A DNA stretch of 64,000 nucleotides from assembly GCA_030549495.1 (NCBI GenBank), contig JAUIRK010000909.1, positions 1 through 64,000 of the forward strand. The letters run 5' to 3'. Position 1 is the first letter of the stretch. Every line of letters begins with the position of its first letter. The position numbers and the translations under genes were made by a program. Source of the DNA: Nectonema munidae (lineage: Eukaryota > Nematomorpha > Nectonematoida > Nectonematidae). Shown in pieces: positions 39,301 through 43,399 of this stretch. The notes under the pieces are model-generated. The model had not been told where the DNA came from. It saw only the letters and a list, made by a program, of their open reading frames with translations, and searched no databases.

Positions 39301-39827
39301 AAGCAGTATTAAAGTTGACTACTTAGACGCTTGAAAATTACTGTTGTAGTTTGATGAGACACATTCAAGAAGAATCTCTATATAAGAGATTAGACAAAAA
39401 AGAAAGTTGATCCTTTCAGATCAATTTATTTTAATTAAATTTCTATTATTATTTATTCTCTGAATTTCGAGACTTTTTAATAAAAGTTATTGATTCCATG
39501 TAAAAGTGACATGGGATAAGCAAAAAACTAATGCCATAATTCGAGGATACTGCACAGAAAATTTAACAAATTTCGTTTGAACACTTTGTGCTAGAAAAAT
39601 TGTGTTGACCAGTGTAATATATAATTCGTTTTTCAACTCCCTTTTATATGCTTGATATACTTTTATTTTTAGGCAATGAAAACAACTACACCGAAGCTAT
39701 CAACATTTTCAAACAGATAGAAGAACACAATGTTCCGTACAACATGTACACATTTAAACGCTTAATGTCTTGTCTCATCAAACATTCTAAGGAACTCAGT
39801 CCCGAACAAGCTAAATATCTCGATTTG
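3133..39827 (+). CDS. LRPPRC: LRPPRC / bicoid stability factor orthologue, 13 exons placed (incomplete at both ends)
   Basis: LRPPRC-family proteins are long helical-repeat (PPR) RNA-binding proteins that, with SLIRP, stabilise mitochondrial mRNAs. Exons placed: 3133-3341, 6452-6574, 10249-10671, 13742-13936 (or 13939), 18392-18685, 19660-19861, 24473-24641, 28616-28831, 33093-33321, 34464-34746, 36581-36803, 37434-37605 and 39673-39827. Every junction has AG/GT borders and matching phase, giving about 960 codons with no stop. The order of matches follows the vertebrate protein as I recall it: HVNPKLLETI, then HSLILLRCCGNYL, then INHYNLLLRI, three PPR units in exon 3, and weaker helical repeats up to NNYTEAINIFKQIEEHNVP. 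Vertebrate LRPPRC is about 1,390 residues, so roughly the last 400, and the N-terminal presequence, are not accounted for. Orthology is inferred from motif order; the exon structure is seen directly. Confidence 0.85.
3479..5877. mobile_element. 2.4-kb element with inverted G-tract ends and ~150-bp tandem repeats inside
   Basis: The left end TCAGTGACGGGGGG (3479) is mirrored by CCCCCCGTCACTGA at the right end (5864-5877). No target duplication was recognised. Inside are two tandem arrays. One (about 3830-4700) repeats a unit around TTTTACATGAAATATACACATTTTCATA; the phrase ACATGR occurs at 3835, 3965, 4112, 4260, 4419 and 4570, about 130-160 bp apart. The other (about 5464-5830) has units starting at 5464, 5613 and 5763 around ATATCAATCAATTTTTGACA, a spacing of 149-150 bp. 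No protein is encoded. Related sequence occurs at about 7040-7200, 45340-46130 and, inverted, at 50540-51269 with 54844-55000. It is probably a non-autonomous DNA element whose core became satellite-like. It lies in the LRPPRC-like gene's intron after exon a. Confidence 0.65.
5878..6451. other. Intron DNA without recognised features
   Basis: The right part of the intron between exons a and b. It ends in a pyrimidine tract (TTTTTTCTTTTTAG) that forms the acceptor of exon b. Nothing else could be supported. Confidence 0.4.
6452..6574 (+). CDS. LRPPRC: LRPPRC-like exon b
   Basis: Acceptor TTTTTCTTTTTAG, donor C|GTATTT. The two bases AT complete the codon left open by exon a, giving N. It encodes RLSNTHSLILLRCCGNYL and then DQRQKILNNIWESLKSA. 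In the vertebrate protein as recalled, the corresponding segment reads S-H-A-L-L-L-L-R-S-C-G and then R-I-W-D-T-L, the clearest single match in this gene. Confidence 0.8.
6575..8089. other. Intron DNA with a degraded copy of the satellite-bearing repeat
   Basis: Around 7040-7200 the sequence (CGAACGCATAACGC, then ATCAATCAAAATTTTATT-like and CTGAATCTACCATGTTGATTT) matches the body of the 3479-5877 family and the copy at about 45780-45930. The remainder is AT-rich with no recognised feature. Confidence 0.45.
8090..9290 (-). mobile_element. hAT transposase fossil, ZBED5/SCAND3-like
   Basis: Read on the minus strand from about 9280 downwards, this resembles the middle of a ZBED5/SCAND3-type hAT transposase. 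The frame at 9282-8953 contains FVKLINVDDTCEEVFSIETND, then CAADGAGAMIEKYRGFSE at about 8985-8930, which is the C-T-D-G-A-P-A-M-x-G-x-x-x-G-F block of this group. LHRFIALWNSLMEQNSDRNL follows at about 8730-8660. Stops and frame changes separate these blocks, so it is a dead copy. Inverted ends were not identified. It lies in the intron between exons b and c of the LRPPRC-like gene, in the opposite orientation. Confidence 0.65.
9537..9650. repeat. 27-bp minisatellite, about four units
   Basis: Tandem units of GGACTCATCCTATACTTT plus ATATGTATA, 27 bp each, with only a few substitutions. Each unit contains a near-palindrome (CTATAC...GTATAG) that could fold into a hairpin. Because 27 is divisible by three the array stays open and reads as repeated PILYMYRTH; this is a by-product, not evidence of a gene. 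Confidence 0.9.
9656..10248. other. Intron DNA without recognised features
   Basis: AT-rich sequence between the minisatellite and the acceptor of exon c (TATTTATTTTTTAG). No repeat, gene or transposon block could be supported. Confidence 0.4.
10249..10671 (+). CDS. LRPPRC: LRPPRC-like exon c, three PPR units
   Basis: The longest exon of the gene (423 bp), acceptor TTTTTTAG, donor A|GTATTT. Joined to exon b it reads AQYPLDINHYNLLLRI, then DNFLSMLQEQSITPNKFTYE, NLVYAYCKRADMDNATTIVE, then SYVLNSFIEGYTLSNDIESAE and a final unit with GITPLSHTFGLLCGAYATK. These are classical 35-residue PPR motifs (helix A with Y-x-x-L, helix B with A, then a G-I-x-P turn). The base composition is visibly richer in C and G than the flanks. 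This is the strongest coding signal in the window. Confidence 0.92.
10672..11499. other. Intron DNA without recognised features
   Basis: AT-rich intron sequence following exon c. No repeat, transposon block or RNA gene was supported. Confidence 0.4.
11500..11760 (-). pseudogene. Fossil of a dispersed arthropod-type ORF with a GERFHQDI motif
   Basis: On the minus strand, from about 11665 to 11515, the sequence reads FPSHYFSGNYSDKQGERFHQ and then DISEMEKG, followed by a stretch resembling W-x-P-x-x-[ML]-A-D-Y-C-W that is broken by stops. I recall a large dispersed family of uncharacterised invertebrate proteins ending in H-S-H-L-D-F-F-P-x-N-x-G-x-x-S-D-E-x-G-E-R-F-H-Q-D-I. Their abundance suggests a transposon origin, but I cannot name the superfamily. 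Only this C-terminal piece is recognisable. The assignment is from memory and the element's borders are unknown. Confidence 0.5.
11761..13116. other. Intron DNA without recognised features
   Basis: Some of the left part may belong to the fossil ending at 11760, read on the minus strand, but no conserved block could be recognised. No other feature is supported. Confidence 0.35.
13117..13244 (-). mobile_element. tRNA-derived SINE, copy 2
   Basis: On the minus strand this copy has the conserved GGCGTGAGTA head, CAAGGTCTTAGGTTCAATCC (degenerate B box), AGTTCGATACAAGCGGTGCA and GAAAACACCCC, ending in the ACCTTTGCCTTTACC tail. Compared with copy 1 at 1121 it lacks about 25 bases between the head and the B box, including the A-box-like segment. 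Such a copy is probably silent. Confidence 0.7.
13245..13741. other. Intron DNA without recognised features
   Basis: Sequence between the SINE copy and the acceptor of exon d (GATTTATTTTTGCAG). No feature is supported. Confidence 0.4.
13742..13939 (+). CDS. LRPPRC: LRPPRC-like exon d
   Basis: Acceptor ATTTATTTTTGCAG. The two bases AA complete the codon left by exon c, giving K. It encodes KIEIIPKDFAHALTPFAVNG, then ADVINEYSSKKESVFCII and KAMHDEAINLLKIFPGS, helical-repeat sequence in the expected order. Two donors fit the frame: GTTGTA after 13936 and GTAATA after 13939. Both leave one base for exon e, so the protein differs only by one residue and the phase is unaffected. Confidence 0.8.
13940..15154. 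other. Intron DNA without recognised features
   Basis: AT-rich intron sequence up to the Tigger-type element. A minus-strand frame at 14694-14903 has no recognisable motif and is not called. Confidence 0.4.
15775..16435 (+). repeat. 347-bp tandem duplication inside the Tigger-type element
   Basis: Two copies in direct order start at TATACTCTTTGTGG (15775) and TATACTCTTTGTGG (16122). They share TTTTATGTGAGGTCAGTCAA, CAAAAAATACCAATAAT and ACTGTCGAAAATTAATATAT with scattered small differences. No coding potential was seen. Confidence 0.85.
16436..16945 (+). repeat. 260-bp tandem duplication inside the Tigger-type element
   Basis: Two copies start at GTCGATTAAATGTAAGAG (16436) and GTCGATTGAATGTACGAG (16696). 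Both contain ACGAAGGGCATTCGTTA (with the inverted repeat TAACGAA/TTCGTTA), ACCGACAGTGTGCGAAGAAT and CATTACGCGTTTGTGAGCGC. They differ at only a handful of sites, so this duplication looks recent relative to the element. Confidence 0.9.
17757..18056 (+). repeat. 28-bp minisatellite in two blocks
   Basis: The unit is GGTTGGAGATGAATCATCGT plus AGTATACA. Block one has units at 17757 and 17785; block two has units at 17960, 17988, 18016 and a partial unit at 18044 that runs into an AT dinucleotide run. About 150 bp of other sequence separates the blocks. Confidence 0.85.
18392..18685 (+). CDS. LRPPRC: LRPPRC-like exon e
   Basis: Acceptor CTTTTTATTTTAG, donor A|GTAAGT. It begins with a serine-rich stretch and continues LIFNMLSQVDMQSENFEKFS, then ELCKLVCHDINELGKIVKE, a segment with YCDLKLLFQVLNVCQNFQIP and PSIESLEEFCKLM. 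Phase one at both ends fits its neighbours. It corresponds to the middle helical region of the family, where individual PPR motifs are weak. Confidence 0.85.
18686..19659. other. Intron DNA with a Tigger-like end fragment near 19150-19235
   Basis: Around 19150-19235 the phrases CTTCGTTATAGTGGAGATTTT and TTTCGTTATAACGAGATTTTT resemble inner terminal sequence of Tigger-type elements (CTCGTTATAACGA). No paired end or transposase was found. The rest of the intron shows nothing recognisable. Confidence 0.4.
19660..19861 (+). CDS. LRPPRC: LRPPRC-like exon f
   Basis: Acceptor AATTTGAATAG at 19658-19659. It is weak, but it is the only nearby acceptor that keeps phase with exon e. It encodes KQFNPSCQYEWLADVISKFI, then IDIGKIFETLKAYDCPYEIT and SGASRDQMEDFIEK. 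The donor GTCTCC after 19861 is also weak, but it leaves two bases that exactly suit exon g. An alternative acceptor CTGTCAG (19682) breaks the frame. Confidence 0.7.
19862..20899. other. Intron DNA with two transposon end fragments
   Basis: At 19974 CAGGCGTCGGCAACCTTTTG, followed by GTGCCAAACG, resembles one end of a hAT element of the CAGGGGTCGGCAACC type (compare 38586). At about 20065 CTGTTGAGCCTCGTTATAAC resembles a Tigger-type end. Neither has a recognisable partner end. The open frame near 20447 shows no family motif. Confidence 0.4.
20900..22145 (-). mobile_element. Transposase-like gene with HFDDK / DTTxxNTG / QHH / AER motifs, copy 1
   Basis: The minus strand encodes, in separate frames, an acidic serine-rich start (SSDSSEDEFNLEN, about 22090), a first-aspartate block CFHFDDKRLLVNKNDKKLEE (about 21800), MIICDTTPTNTGRFARVVVR (about 21600-21550), FVGYQHHILDRILRHILDYY (about 21510-21455), then LHNARWNSRAIYALIAYFLL (about 21235-21175) and PRTNIIAERAIKLLEELGKP (about 20990-20930). 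The spacing of Asp, Asp, a C/Y-x-H-H block and a late Glu suggests an RNase H-fold transposase of hAT-like build. The element is broken by stops and frame changes. It abuts a piggyBac at about 22120-22150, and the exact joint is unclear. Confidence 0.6.
22146..24352 (-). mobile_element. piggyBac element, degraded, with TTAA-CCCATTT terminus
   Basis: Read leftwards on the minus strand, piggyBac transposase blocks appear in order: VLNVDEQLYGYRGKIPEELL (about 22590-22530), YGVKVFWCCESKSGLALSGY (about 22505-22445), SGRDIVTDRYFTS (about 22360-22320), AAELLKKNLTLFGTINK (about 22315-22265) and DVHTTLALYDHENKISL with YVPKK (about 22215-22150). These match the family's DEx core, the [TV]TDxxFTS block and the PKKxKxVxLL end. 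The start-side terminus is TTAA at 24349-24352 followed, on the minus strand, by CCCATTTACACCAATGTTCC, the same terminus as the MITE at 30866. Several frame breaks show it is inactive. The other terminus was not found. Confidence 0.75.
24473..24641 (+). CDS. LRPPRC: LRPPRC-like exon g
   Basis: Acceptor TTTTGTTTGAAG, donor C|GTAAAT. One base completes the codon from exon f. It encodes YPFPPTDVNAGFSLLRRSSV, then AGNLTLFLLSRNYNEDI and CKYIIEKALQAG. The G-x-S-x-x-R-x-S-x-x-x-G-N-L pattern fits the region of the vertebrate protein that reads Q-A-G-L-R-S-E-A-A-N-G-N-L. It ends in phase 0. Confidence 0.8.
24642..25604. other. Intron DNA without recognised features
   Basis: AT-rich sequence with a somewhat more GC-rich patch at about 25010-25150. 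No motif, repeat or paired ends could be supported. The minus-strand frame at 24703-24912 has no recognisable domain. Confidence 0.35.
25605..26643 (-). mobile_element. Short hAT element remnant with transposase C-terminus
   Basis: On the minus strand, about 26060-25880 reads SSTSACERDFSGLKRIYAS, then YRSSCTRKSLLSSMSEHTKE, which is the C-terminal dimerisation block of hAT transposases (S-x-x-x-E-R-x-F-S-x-L-x-x-I-x-x-x-x-R-x-x). DDNFSDTQKFKVSLYMDLSK precedes it at about 26120. The left border CAGCCCCGTCGCCAG (25605) and the right border ending near CAACGGGCCTAT (26643) are flanked by TACAGAAA and AACAGAAA, an imperfect 8-bp duplication. Most of the transposase is missing. The borders are tentative; the C-terminal motif is firm. 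Confidence 0.55.
26644..27563. other. Intron DNA without recognised features
   Basis: Less AT-rich than its surroundings around 26650-27150. Two overlapping frames on opposite strands (26732-26971) show no family motif. No feature is supported. Confidence 0.35.
27564..28020. mobile_element. 457-bp hAT-type MITE with 8-bp target duplication
   Basis: The left end GAGTAACGTAGCCAGG and the right end (minus strand CAGCGACGTAGCCAAC) are imperfect inverted repeats. G-rich inner parts follow (GAGGGGGCC on the left; GGGGCACTTGGGGG on the right, minus strand). TTCATGTC precedes and TTCATATC follows, an 8-bp duplication with one mismatch. CAGnnACGTAGCCA termini with 8-bp duplications are typical of hAT elements. 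It has no coding capacity and lies in the intron before exon h. Confidence 0.75.
28021..28615. other. Intron DNA with a short purine-rich repeat-like patch
   Basis: At 28195-28345 phrases of the type GAATCAGAGTCGGTAACTG and AATCAAAGTCGAG recall dispersed GAGTCGGAGTCGG-type repeats; a related patch lies at 34300-34380. No ends were found. Otherwise nothing is recognised. Confidence 0.3.
28616..28831 (+). CDS. LRPPRC: LRPPRC-like exon h
   Basis: Acceptor ATAATTTTATTTTAG, phase 0 at both ends, 72 codons. It encodes FLAVYLDTAYVNDDFLEFLT, then KTILHYKIRFTQNDFDRVIN and LPNDLAKSLKENASIFAS. The donor is G|GTTCAT after 28831, chosen because it preserves the frame into exon i; the donor is weak, so a few residues at this border are uncertain. 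Confidence 0.75.
28832..30861. other. Long intron stretch without recognised features
   Basis: Two kilobases of AT-rich intron with an AT-only microsatellite-like patch near 30630-30668. No repeat pair, transposase block or RNA gene was recognised. Confidence 0.35.
30862..31000. mobile_element. 131-bp piggyBac-type MITE, TTAA borders
   Basis: TTAA (30862-30865 and 30997-31000) flanks a 131-bp element. It begins CCCATTAAGTCCCAATGTTC and ends in the inverted counterpart TATGGTACTTAATGGG. Just inside the left end is the palindrome GTTCCCATTTGGGAAC. Exact TTAA duplication is the hallmark of piggyBac. The left 50 bases closely match the terminus of the larger piggyBac ending at 24348, so this MITE is probably an internal-deletion derivative of that family. 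Confidence 0.85.
31103..31187 (+). mobile_element. tRNA-derived SINE, copy 3 (5'-truncated)
   Basis: Contains only the body and tail of the SINE seen at 1121: GCATCAAGCTTACTTTCTCA, then TAGTTCGATACAAGCAGCGC, GAAAACACCCAACGGTACTT and TTACCTTT. The tRNA-like head is missing, as expected from incomplete reverse transcription. Confidence 0.65.
31230..32640 (-). mobile_element. hAT transposase fossil, ZMYM1-like
   Basis: On the minus strand around 31730-31450 the sequence reads RNRHAVTVFSDDIIADVKIF, then a degraded segment with EYYRRTIYITH and IQFLESRFDDSSTPYFYIL. Near 31360-31290 follows SLKETNLFPVMDKAILIALN. I recall this order from hAT transposases related to ZMYM1 and the 52-kDa repressor protein (E-Y-[FY]-R-R-x-[IV]-[FY]-I-P-x-L-D-x-[LF]-x-x-x-L-x-x-R-F). 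Upstream parts are too degraded to assign. Many stops show it is dead. Terminal repeats were not found. Confidence 0.55.
32641..33092. other. Intron DNA without recognised features
   Basis: Right end of the large intron before exon i, ending in the acceptor GTATTTTTAATTTAG. No feature is supported. Confidence 0.4.
33093..33321 (+). CDS. LRPPRC: LRPPRC-like exon i
   Basis: Acceptor TTTTTAATTTAG, donor A|GTAAAT. It encodes DLEGARKVYSQNDNIMPFAF, then MRYLVFLCEMDQPKIAAQTF, IEKCKNSNN and NPNQVMQFLSILLNSKNK: two degenerate PPR-like helical pairs. Phase 0 at the start, one base left over at the end. Two frames are open here; only this one joins in phase to both neighbours and has repeat character. 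Confidence 0.85.
33322..34079. other. Intron DNA without recognised features
   Basis: AT-rich intron sequence between exon i and the Tigger-type end fragment. No feature is supported. Confidence 0.35.
34080..34290 (-). mobile_element. End fragment of a pogo/Tigger-type element
   Basis: Read on the minus strand from TA at 34289-34290, the sequence is CAGTCAAACCTGCTCTAAAC, then a series of related phrases: GCCACCTCTATAAGAC, CGCCACTTCTTTAAGAG, CGCCACTTTCTTACAGTCC. The CAGTCAAACCTG terminus and the TA border fit Tigger-type elements, and the ladder of GCCACyTCT units is typical of their subterminal region. No second end or transposase was found. It lies in the intron before exon j. Confidence 0.6.
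34464..34746 (+). CDS. LRPPRC: LRPPRC-like exon j
   Basis: Acceptor TTATTGGAATAAG at 34462-34463, donor A|GTAAGA. It encodes RFDFVFGSEGFVENKPNTKN, then ALFLQYFLGLEALKISRPLF, VRAGFVYDVLYRLSNHITSL and FDEFVSIIPGSNVMAATITS. It receives one base from exon i and passes two to exon k, both consistent. The acceptor is not preceded by a strong pyrimidine tract but is the only one giving the right phase. Confidence 0.8.
34747..36580. other. Intron DNA with one hAT-type end near 35820-35866
   Basis: At about 35840-35865 the phrase AACAAAAAGGTTGGGAAACCCTG resembles the right end of a hAT element (minus strand CAGGGTTTCCCAACCTTTTT). Its partner end was not found. An exon-like stretch at 35108-35171 with a GTGAGT donor does not fit the reading phase. 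Nothing else was recognised. Confidence 0.4.
36581..36803 (+). CDS. LRPPRC: LRPPRC-like exon k
   Basis: Acceptor TTCTTTTTATTTAG, donor A|GTGAGT (strong). It encodes LDDTACIDFVLNNYFARLKY, then DILFEKILSYKDMPKIQNVI, SKLSSVYSIESILFNLYVAF and INCHLYKESKELYK. In the vertebrate protein as recalled, the corresponding part ends [20 protein letters not shown], matching LYVAFINCHLYKESKELYK in pattern. It ends in phase 0. Confidence 0.88.
36804..37433. other. Intron DNA without recognised features
   Basis: Contains a phrase near 36980 (AGTCAACGTTACCTCATTAAG) that faintly resembles Tigger-type ends, too short to call. Otherwise AT-rich and featureless. Confidence 0.35.
37434..37605 (+). CDS. LRPPRC: LRPPRC-like exon l
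   Basis: Acceptor AATCTTTTTAG, donor T|GTAAGC. It encodes KRKIGEFEDFPFLFIKMFNM, then FSAEERIDSLNFVKDEAINQ and DSKELPNIFAKIMQYH. It starts in phase 0 and leaves one base. The alternation of helices with E-x-x-x-x-L-x-x-x-x-x-x-A matches the family segment after the K-E-A-K block of exon k. Confidence 0.85.
37606..38577. other. Intron DNA without recognised features
   Basis: Contains a slightly less AT-rich patch at about 38140-38420 without an identifiable motif. No feature is supported. Confidence 0.35.
38578..39022. mobile_element. 429-bp hAT-type MITE with perfect 8-bp duplication
   Basis: The element proper is 38586-39014. It begins CAGGGGTCGGCATTCTTATG and ends with the inverted form TTTGCCGACCCCTG, with inner G-C-G-T-G-C-C-A-A repeated near both ends. 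CTTTGGTT lies on each side (38578-38585 and 39015-39022), a perfect 8-bp duplication. CAGGGGTCGGCA termini are a classic Ac/Charlie-like hAT signature. There is no coding capacity. It sits in the intron between exons l and m of the LRPPRC-like gene. Confidence 0.92.
39023..39672. other. Intron DNA; open minus-strand frame of unknown meaning
   Basis: A minus-strand frame at 39296-39096 (including FEDLVSAHVIVTRNFGFMSS) has unusually protein-like composition for this region but no family I recognise. It may be part of an older transposon that was split by the MITE at 38586. Nothing else is supported. Confidence 0.3.
39673..39827 (+). CDS. LRPPRC: LRPPRC-like exon m (last firmly placed)
   Basis: Acceptor CTTTTATTTTTAG, and the base left by exon l completes the codon for C. 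It encodes CNENNYTEAINIFKQIEEHN, then VPYNMYTFKRLMSCLIKHSK and ELSPEQAKYLDL: a clear PPR unit (Y-x-x-A-x-x-x-F-x-x-[MI]-x-x-x-x-V-x-x-N-x-x-T-F). The proposed donor is GTTATT after 39827, where the frame turns into hydrophobic intron-like sequence. The vertebrate counterpart lies about two-thirds along the protein. Confidence 0.85.
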
Positions 39828-40138
39828 GTTATTATTTTATTACTGTTTGTCTTGTTTATGAGTTTTACACAAATTTATTTCTTTACAAAATGGAATAATC
39901 AACTTATGTGAGCTTTATTCATTTCAATTACAATTTAAATATTATTTTGTCTATTATAAATCAGAAGATTCAATTCCAGGGCTCTATTTAGAATTTTTCA
40001 AATTTACAAGCATAATATTCATTTCATGTAAATTAATTTTTTTTTAAAATCCTTCACCTGTCTAAGTTGTTTTGGTTTTAAATATACATTACCATAGCAT
40101 CCTTTTTATTTTCAAAATTTTCCAAATTCTTATTATAG

Positions 40139-40221
40139 AGTATATTCATATTCTTACCAAACTAATCAATATTAATTTTTATCTTGAACAAACAAATAAG
40201 TCAGCTTTCGTTCTAATGAAG
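40139..40221 (+). CDS. Possible further LRPPRC-like exon
   Basis: Acceptor ATTCTTATTATAG, donor AAG|GTAAAC. It encodes EYIHILTKLININFYLEQTN and KSAFVLMK. This resembles the vertebrate segment with Y-S-N-L-I-K-L-L-M-S-E-D-Y-F-x-Q-A-M-E-V-K. The start needs one base from the previous exon, whereas exon m as drawn leaves none, so either an exon between 39828 and 40138 is unrecognised, or the exon m border is wrong, or this is a chance match. Confidence 0.35.
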
Positions 40222-40739
40222 GTAAACATTTGTTGGTTTCCTTTATATTTAGATTTCTCTTAAAAGTGTTCGAATTCTATCATTTATTTTGCTAGAATAA
40301 TAAAAAGTATAATTTCTTTTAAAGATATGTGTCTTAGCTTAACTTGCTTTATCCAAGACTAATTAGCGCAATATCGATTAATTAAAATGACTAACCATAA
40401 ATTACAGTTTATTTTATCTATCTACAATTTCTGAAATTTTTTCATTTATTAAGAGATTCCATACTTTTGTGCACTCTATGATATTTTTAATATACCATAT
40501 AAACTACATATTTTCAGATTCCTTAACCCCACTTATATAGATTATTTTTATACTATATATTTCTTAACGTATTATCGTAGTATATATGTTTGGAATTTCA
40601 CTTCATATTTAACTTTAATAGATTAAACCTTGAAATATTTCTTAACTTTTATTGCTAATGTGTATATATATATTCCTTTCAAAAACTCAAGAGGTCGAGC
40701 ATGAGAAGTCATAATTTGATATTTTTATTGTAAGTAAAT

Positions 40740-41010
40740 TTCCCTCCTACTTGATTTGATATGATAAAAAGGTGGGAGACAACGGTGTAAAAATCATTGT
40801 GATTTTAAATACAATTTCACATTACTAAAGTATACCTAGACAAACTTCCCCTGTATTTAGTTTGATATAATAACAATGGGGTGAAAGTCATTGTGTTTTT
40901 GAATAATAATAATCATTCAACTTTTACTAAGATTCAATTTTTGATCATCTCTATGTTGCTATAGTGGTACTATGACTAGGTATTAGAGTGTTAAAAAAGA
41001 ATTAGTATAT
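40740..41010 (+). repeat. Interspersed repeat with internal units (copy 2)
   Basis: Shares with 1030-1640 the phrases GGGAGACAACGGTGTAAAAA then TCATTGTGATTTT, GGGGTGAAAGTCATTGTGTT, and further on CTATAGTGGTACTATGACTA then GGTATTAGAG, in the same order. Here the family is not interrupted by the SINE. It marks the beginning of the transposon-rich tract after the last LRPPRC-like exons. Confidence 0.55.
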
Positions 41011-41149
41011 TTCCTAATCATTTAGGATTTCTACCTGTATTAACTTCTTTTAATTTAGTTTAGTTAACTTCAAAATAATTTTTAATCTAATGTAAGCTCT
41101 GGAATATATTAGAAAAATTAAAAATAATTATTGTGGTCAAAGATTTTAT

Positions 41150-42010
41150 GTGAAGATTGTTGTTGTTTGTCTTGAATAAGAAGACACAACTGTGGAATAG
41201 TCTTTTACATTTAGTGGATTTAGATCTTTTGTTTTGACAGTAACAAGTGCCGAAAATGCTGATTCACGAAAATAAATATTAACAAAGGGAATCAGAACAG
41301 TAATAGCTTTCTGCTAAAAGAGGTTTTAGAGCTTTCTGCCAAAATTCTTCCAAGGTTTTTGGGATAAATTGAATTTTAGCAATTCTTTTGTCCTTAAGCC
41401 AATGCGACCATCTTTATCAAGGTCATCATTATCACTAGTACAGTTTATATCTGCAAAAAAGGATTGCGAATCCAATTTTCTACTATGAGGTTTTCTAAAC
41501 AGAAATCGCAAATGAAAGAATTCTGTAGAGTAACAAGGTGTGCATGAAATTCAGTTTAAACATGTCTTTGTTATCCAAACTTCGTCTAACATTGGAAAGT
41601 TTGCAAAGCTTTCTATTTCCAATCTTTTTTTCCACAGTGGCAGTTTAGTCAGAAAAGCTTAAAGTCTTTCAGAAATATCTGACAATAGGCATGTCTATAA
41701 GTTAACTCAAAATGTTCTAAAAGTGAATTTTCTCTTTTTTCAAAATAGCAAACCTCCTTCTATAGTTCAAAAATACCCTAAATTCAAAATTCGTGCTCTT
41801 GAAAGCTAACCAACTTTTGTGTGGTAAAAAAAGAACTTCATATTCTACTCCCATTTCCTGACAATAAAATCTAATTAATAATTTTTCCATCTTCTAAAGC
41901 GGCCGTTATCCAAACGAAAAAACTTGTGCTTATAAGAAATTGCATGCATACATAAAATAAAGACTCACAAACACACATGTTATCAGTGGTGAGAGAAGCT
42001 TTAAATAGTT
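41150..42010 (-). mobile_element. hAT transposase fossil, ZBED5/SCAND3-like C-terminal half
   Basis: On the minus strand, pieces of the C-terminal half occur in order: LTKLPLWKKRLEIESFANFP then MLDEVW (about 41655-41570), FLFRKPHSRKLDSQSFF (about 41510-41455), LIPFVNIYFRESAFSALVTV then KTKDLNPLNVKD (about 41305-41205), then a short tail ending near 41155. The last block is the hAT dimerisation signature (L-L-P-F-x-x-x-Y-x-C-E-x-x-F-S-A-L). Stops and frame changes separate the blocks. It could belong to the same family as the fossil at 8090-9290, which shows the N-terminal half. No inverted ends were identified. Confidence 0.7.
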
Positions 42011-43399
42011 AGAAAATAAACAACGCCTCCAATTGTTATTTACTCCAAGTCTAATTAAAAGTTAGTTTCTTGTTTCATTTATACTTAGACGTACAAATTG
42101 GTTGACTATTTTCACTCATATTACGTTTTTTTCCGAGGGCCTGAAAAGTGAGTTGTTCCTTTGACCACTGATAAAATATTCACATTGATCCTTATCTGCA
42201 TATACATTAATTAAGTGAATCAGCGAAGTTAAAAATCTCAACAATTAGAAGAATATGAAAAATATTTGTTCAACTTTTTTTAATCAGCATATATTTACGT
42301 TATTTTTTTTAAGAAATACAATGGCTATGGCAAATCTATTTTGAAAGGCATTTTTTCTGAAAATCAAAATGAAGGTGAAGATCTAACTTCGGATGTTCTT
42401 TCTTCAAAGTTTTTGGCAAGAAACGTTTCATAGTTTTGGCCTTTTCTTAACTGTTCCCTTCACGATCTTTACCATTTTTAGCGATTTTTTGAAGTGTTTT
42501 ATTTCTATGAATATATTTCATGTTGTGTCCATTATCATTTCTTTTTGAGGCGCGTTTATATAATTATCTATGATCATATTTAAAAATATTTTATACCTCT
42601 TGGCTTGTTTTGCGTTAAAATCGTAATAAAATTATAAAACAATTGTCTCTTTTCTTAAGGTTTTATATAGCTGTTTAACTCAAGGATTTCTAGCTGTTCT
42701 AGGACCAATGAAACACTGCCGTGTAAGATATGCCATTTTATAATAACAATTCATCAACATATAATTTTTTATGGAGTATTGTTTGTTATGTGGTGTTTTG
42801 TCTGCTTTTGATTGTTTAAAATAAAAGTTACCAGAATCCCTGTTTTGAATATGAATTGATAATTTTTTGTATTAAAAAATGAAAAGTTACTTGATCAAAT
42901 ACATTGATTTTCATAATAATTTTTTTTTCTAATATCGTTAAAACAATAAGTTTCCGTAATTTCTTGACATGTATTCTCACGCTAAACCGAACATTTTTTA
43001 AAGTTCGAAATTTTTCCCCATTCTTTTCTTAATAAAATGCCTTCCGAATATCGGACAGCTTGTTCAGTTCAAAAATGTAAAATCATGTACATAAGACCGA
43101 ACATTCTGTTAAGTATTTCTTAGGGTAAACTTTAAAGACAATTCTTATTTTATAACAAATAATGAATGTCAAATCAATTATTACGCCCTAACCTTTTATA
43201 GCAACTTATGAAAACCGATCGGTATGTTCAATAAAAAACAACAAAACGATGCATAGTTAATCAGCATGCGCATAAAAAATCATTTGCCAGCTAGCGGGGC
43301 ACGCTCTTTAGGCATTCTTGTTTAGTAAAAAAAAATTCTTTTAATTTTTAGATTTTTTTAACCGTTTAAAAAGTTTTTTTTATTTATACTTGACTAAAG
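42011..43399. other. Intergenic DNA without recognised genes
   Basis: Part of it may be the 5' half of the hAT fossil to the left or the flank of the Tigger-type gene to the right, but no conserved block or terminus could be recognised. Confidence 0.35.

Noticed and set aside
42682-42737. Short stretch LFNSRISSCSRTNETLP between TATATAG and GTAAGA
   Set aside because: The length is small, there is no family similarity, and no phase partner can be named.
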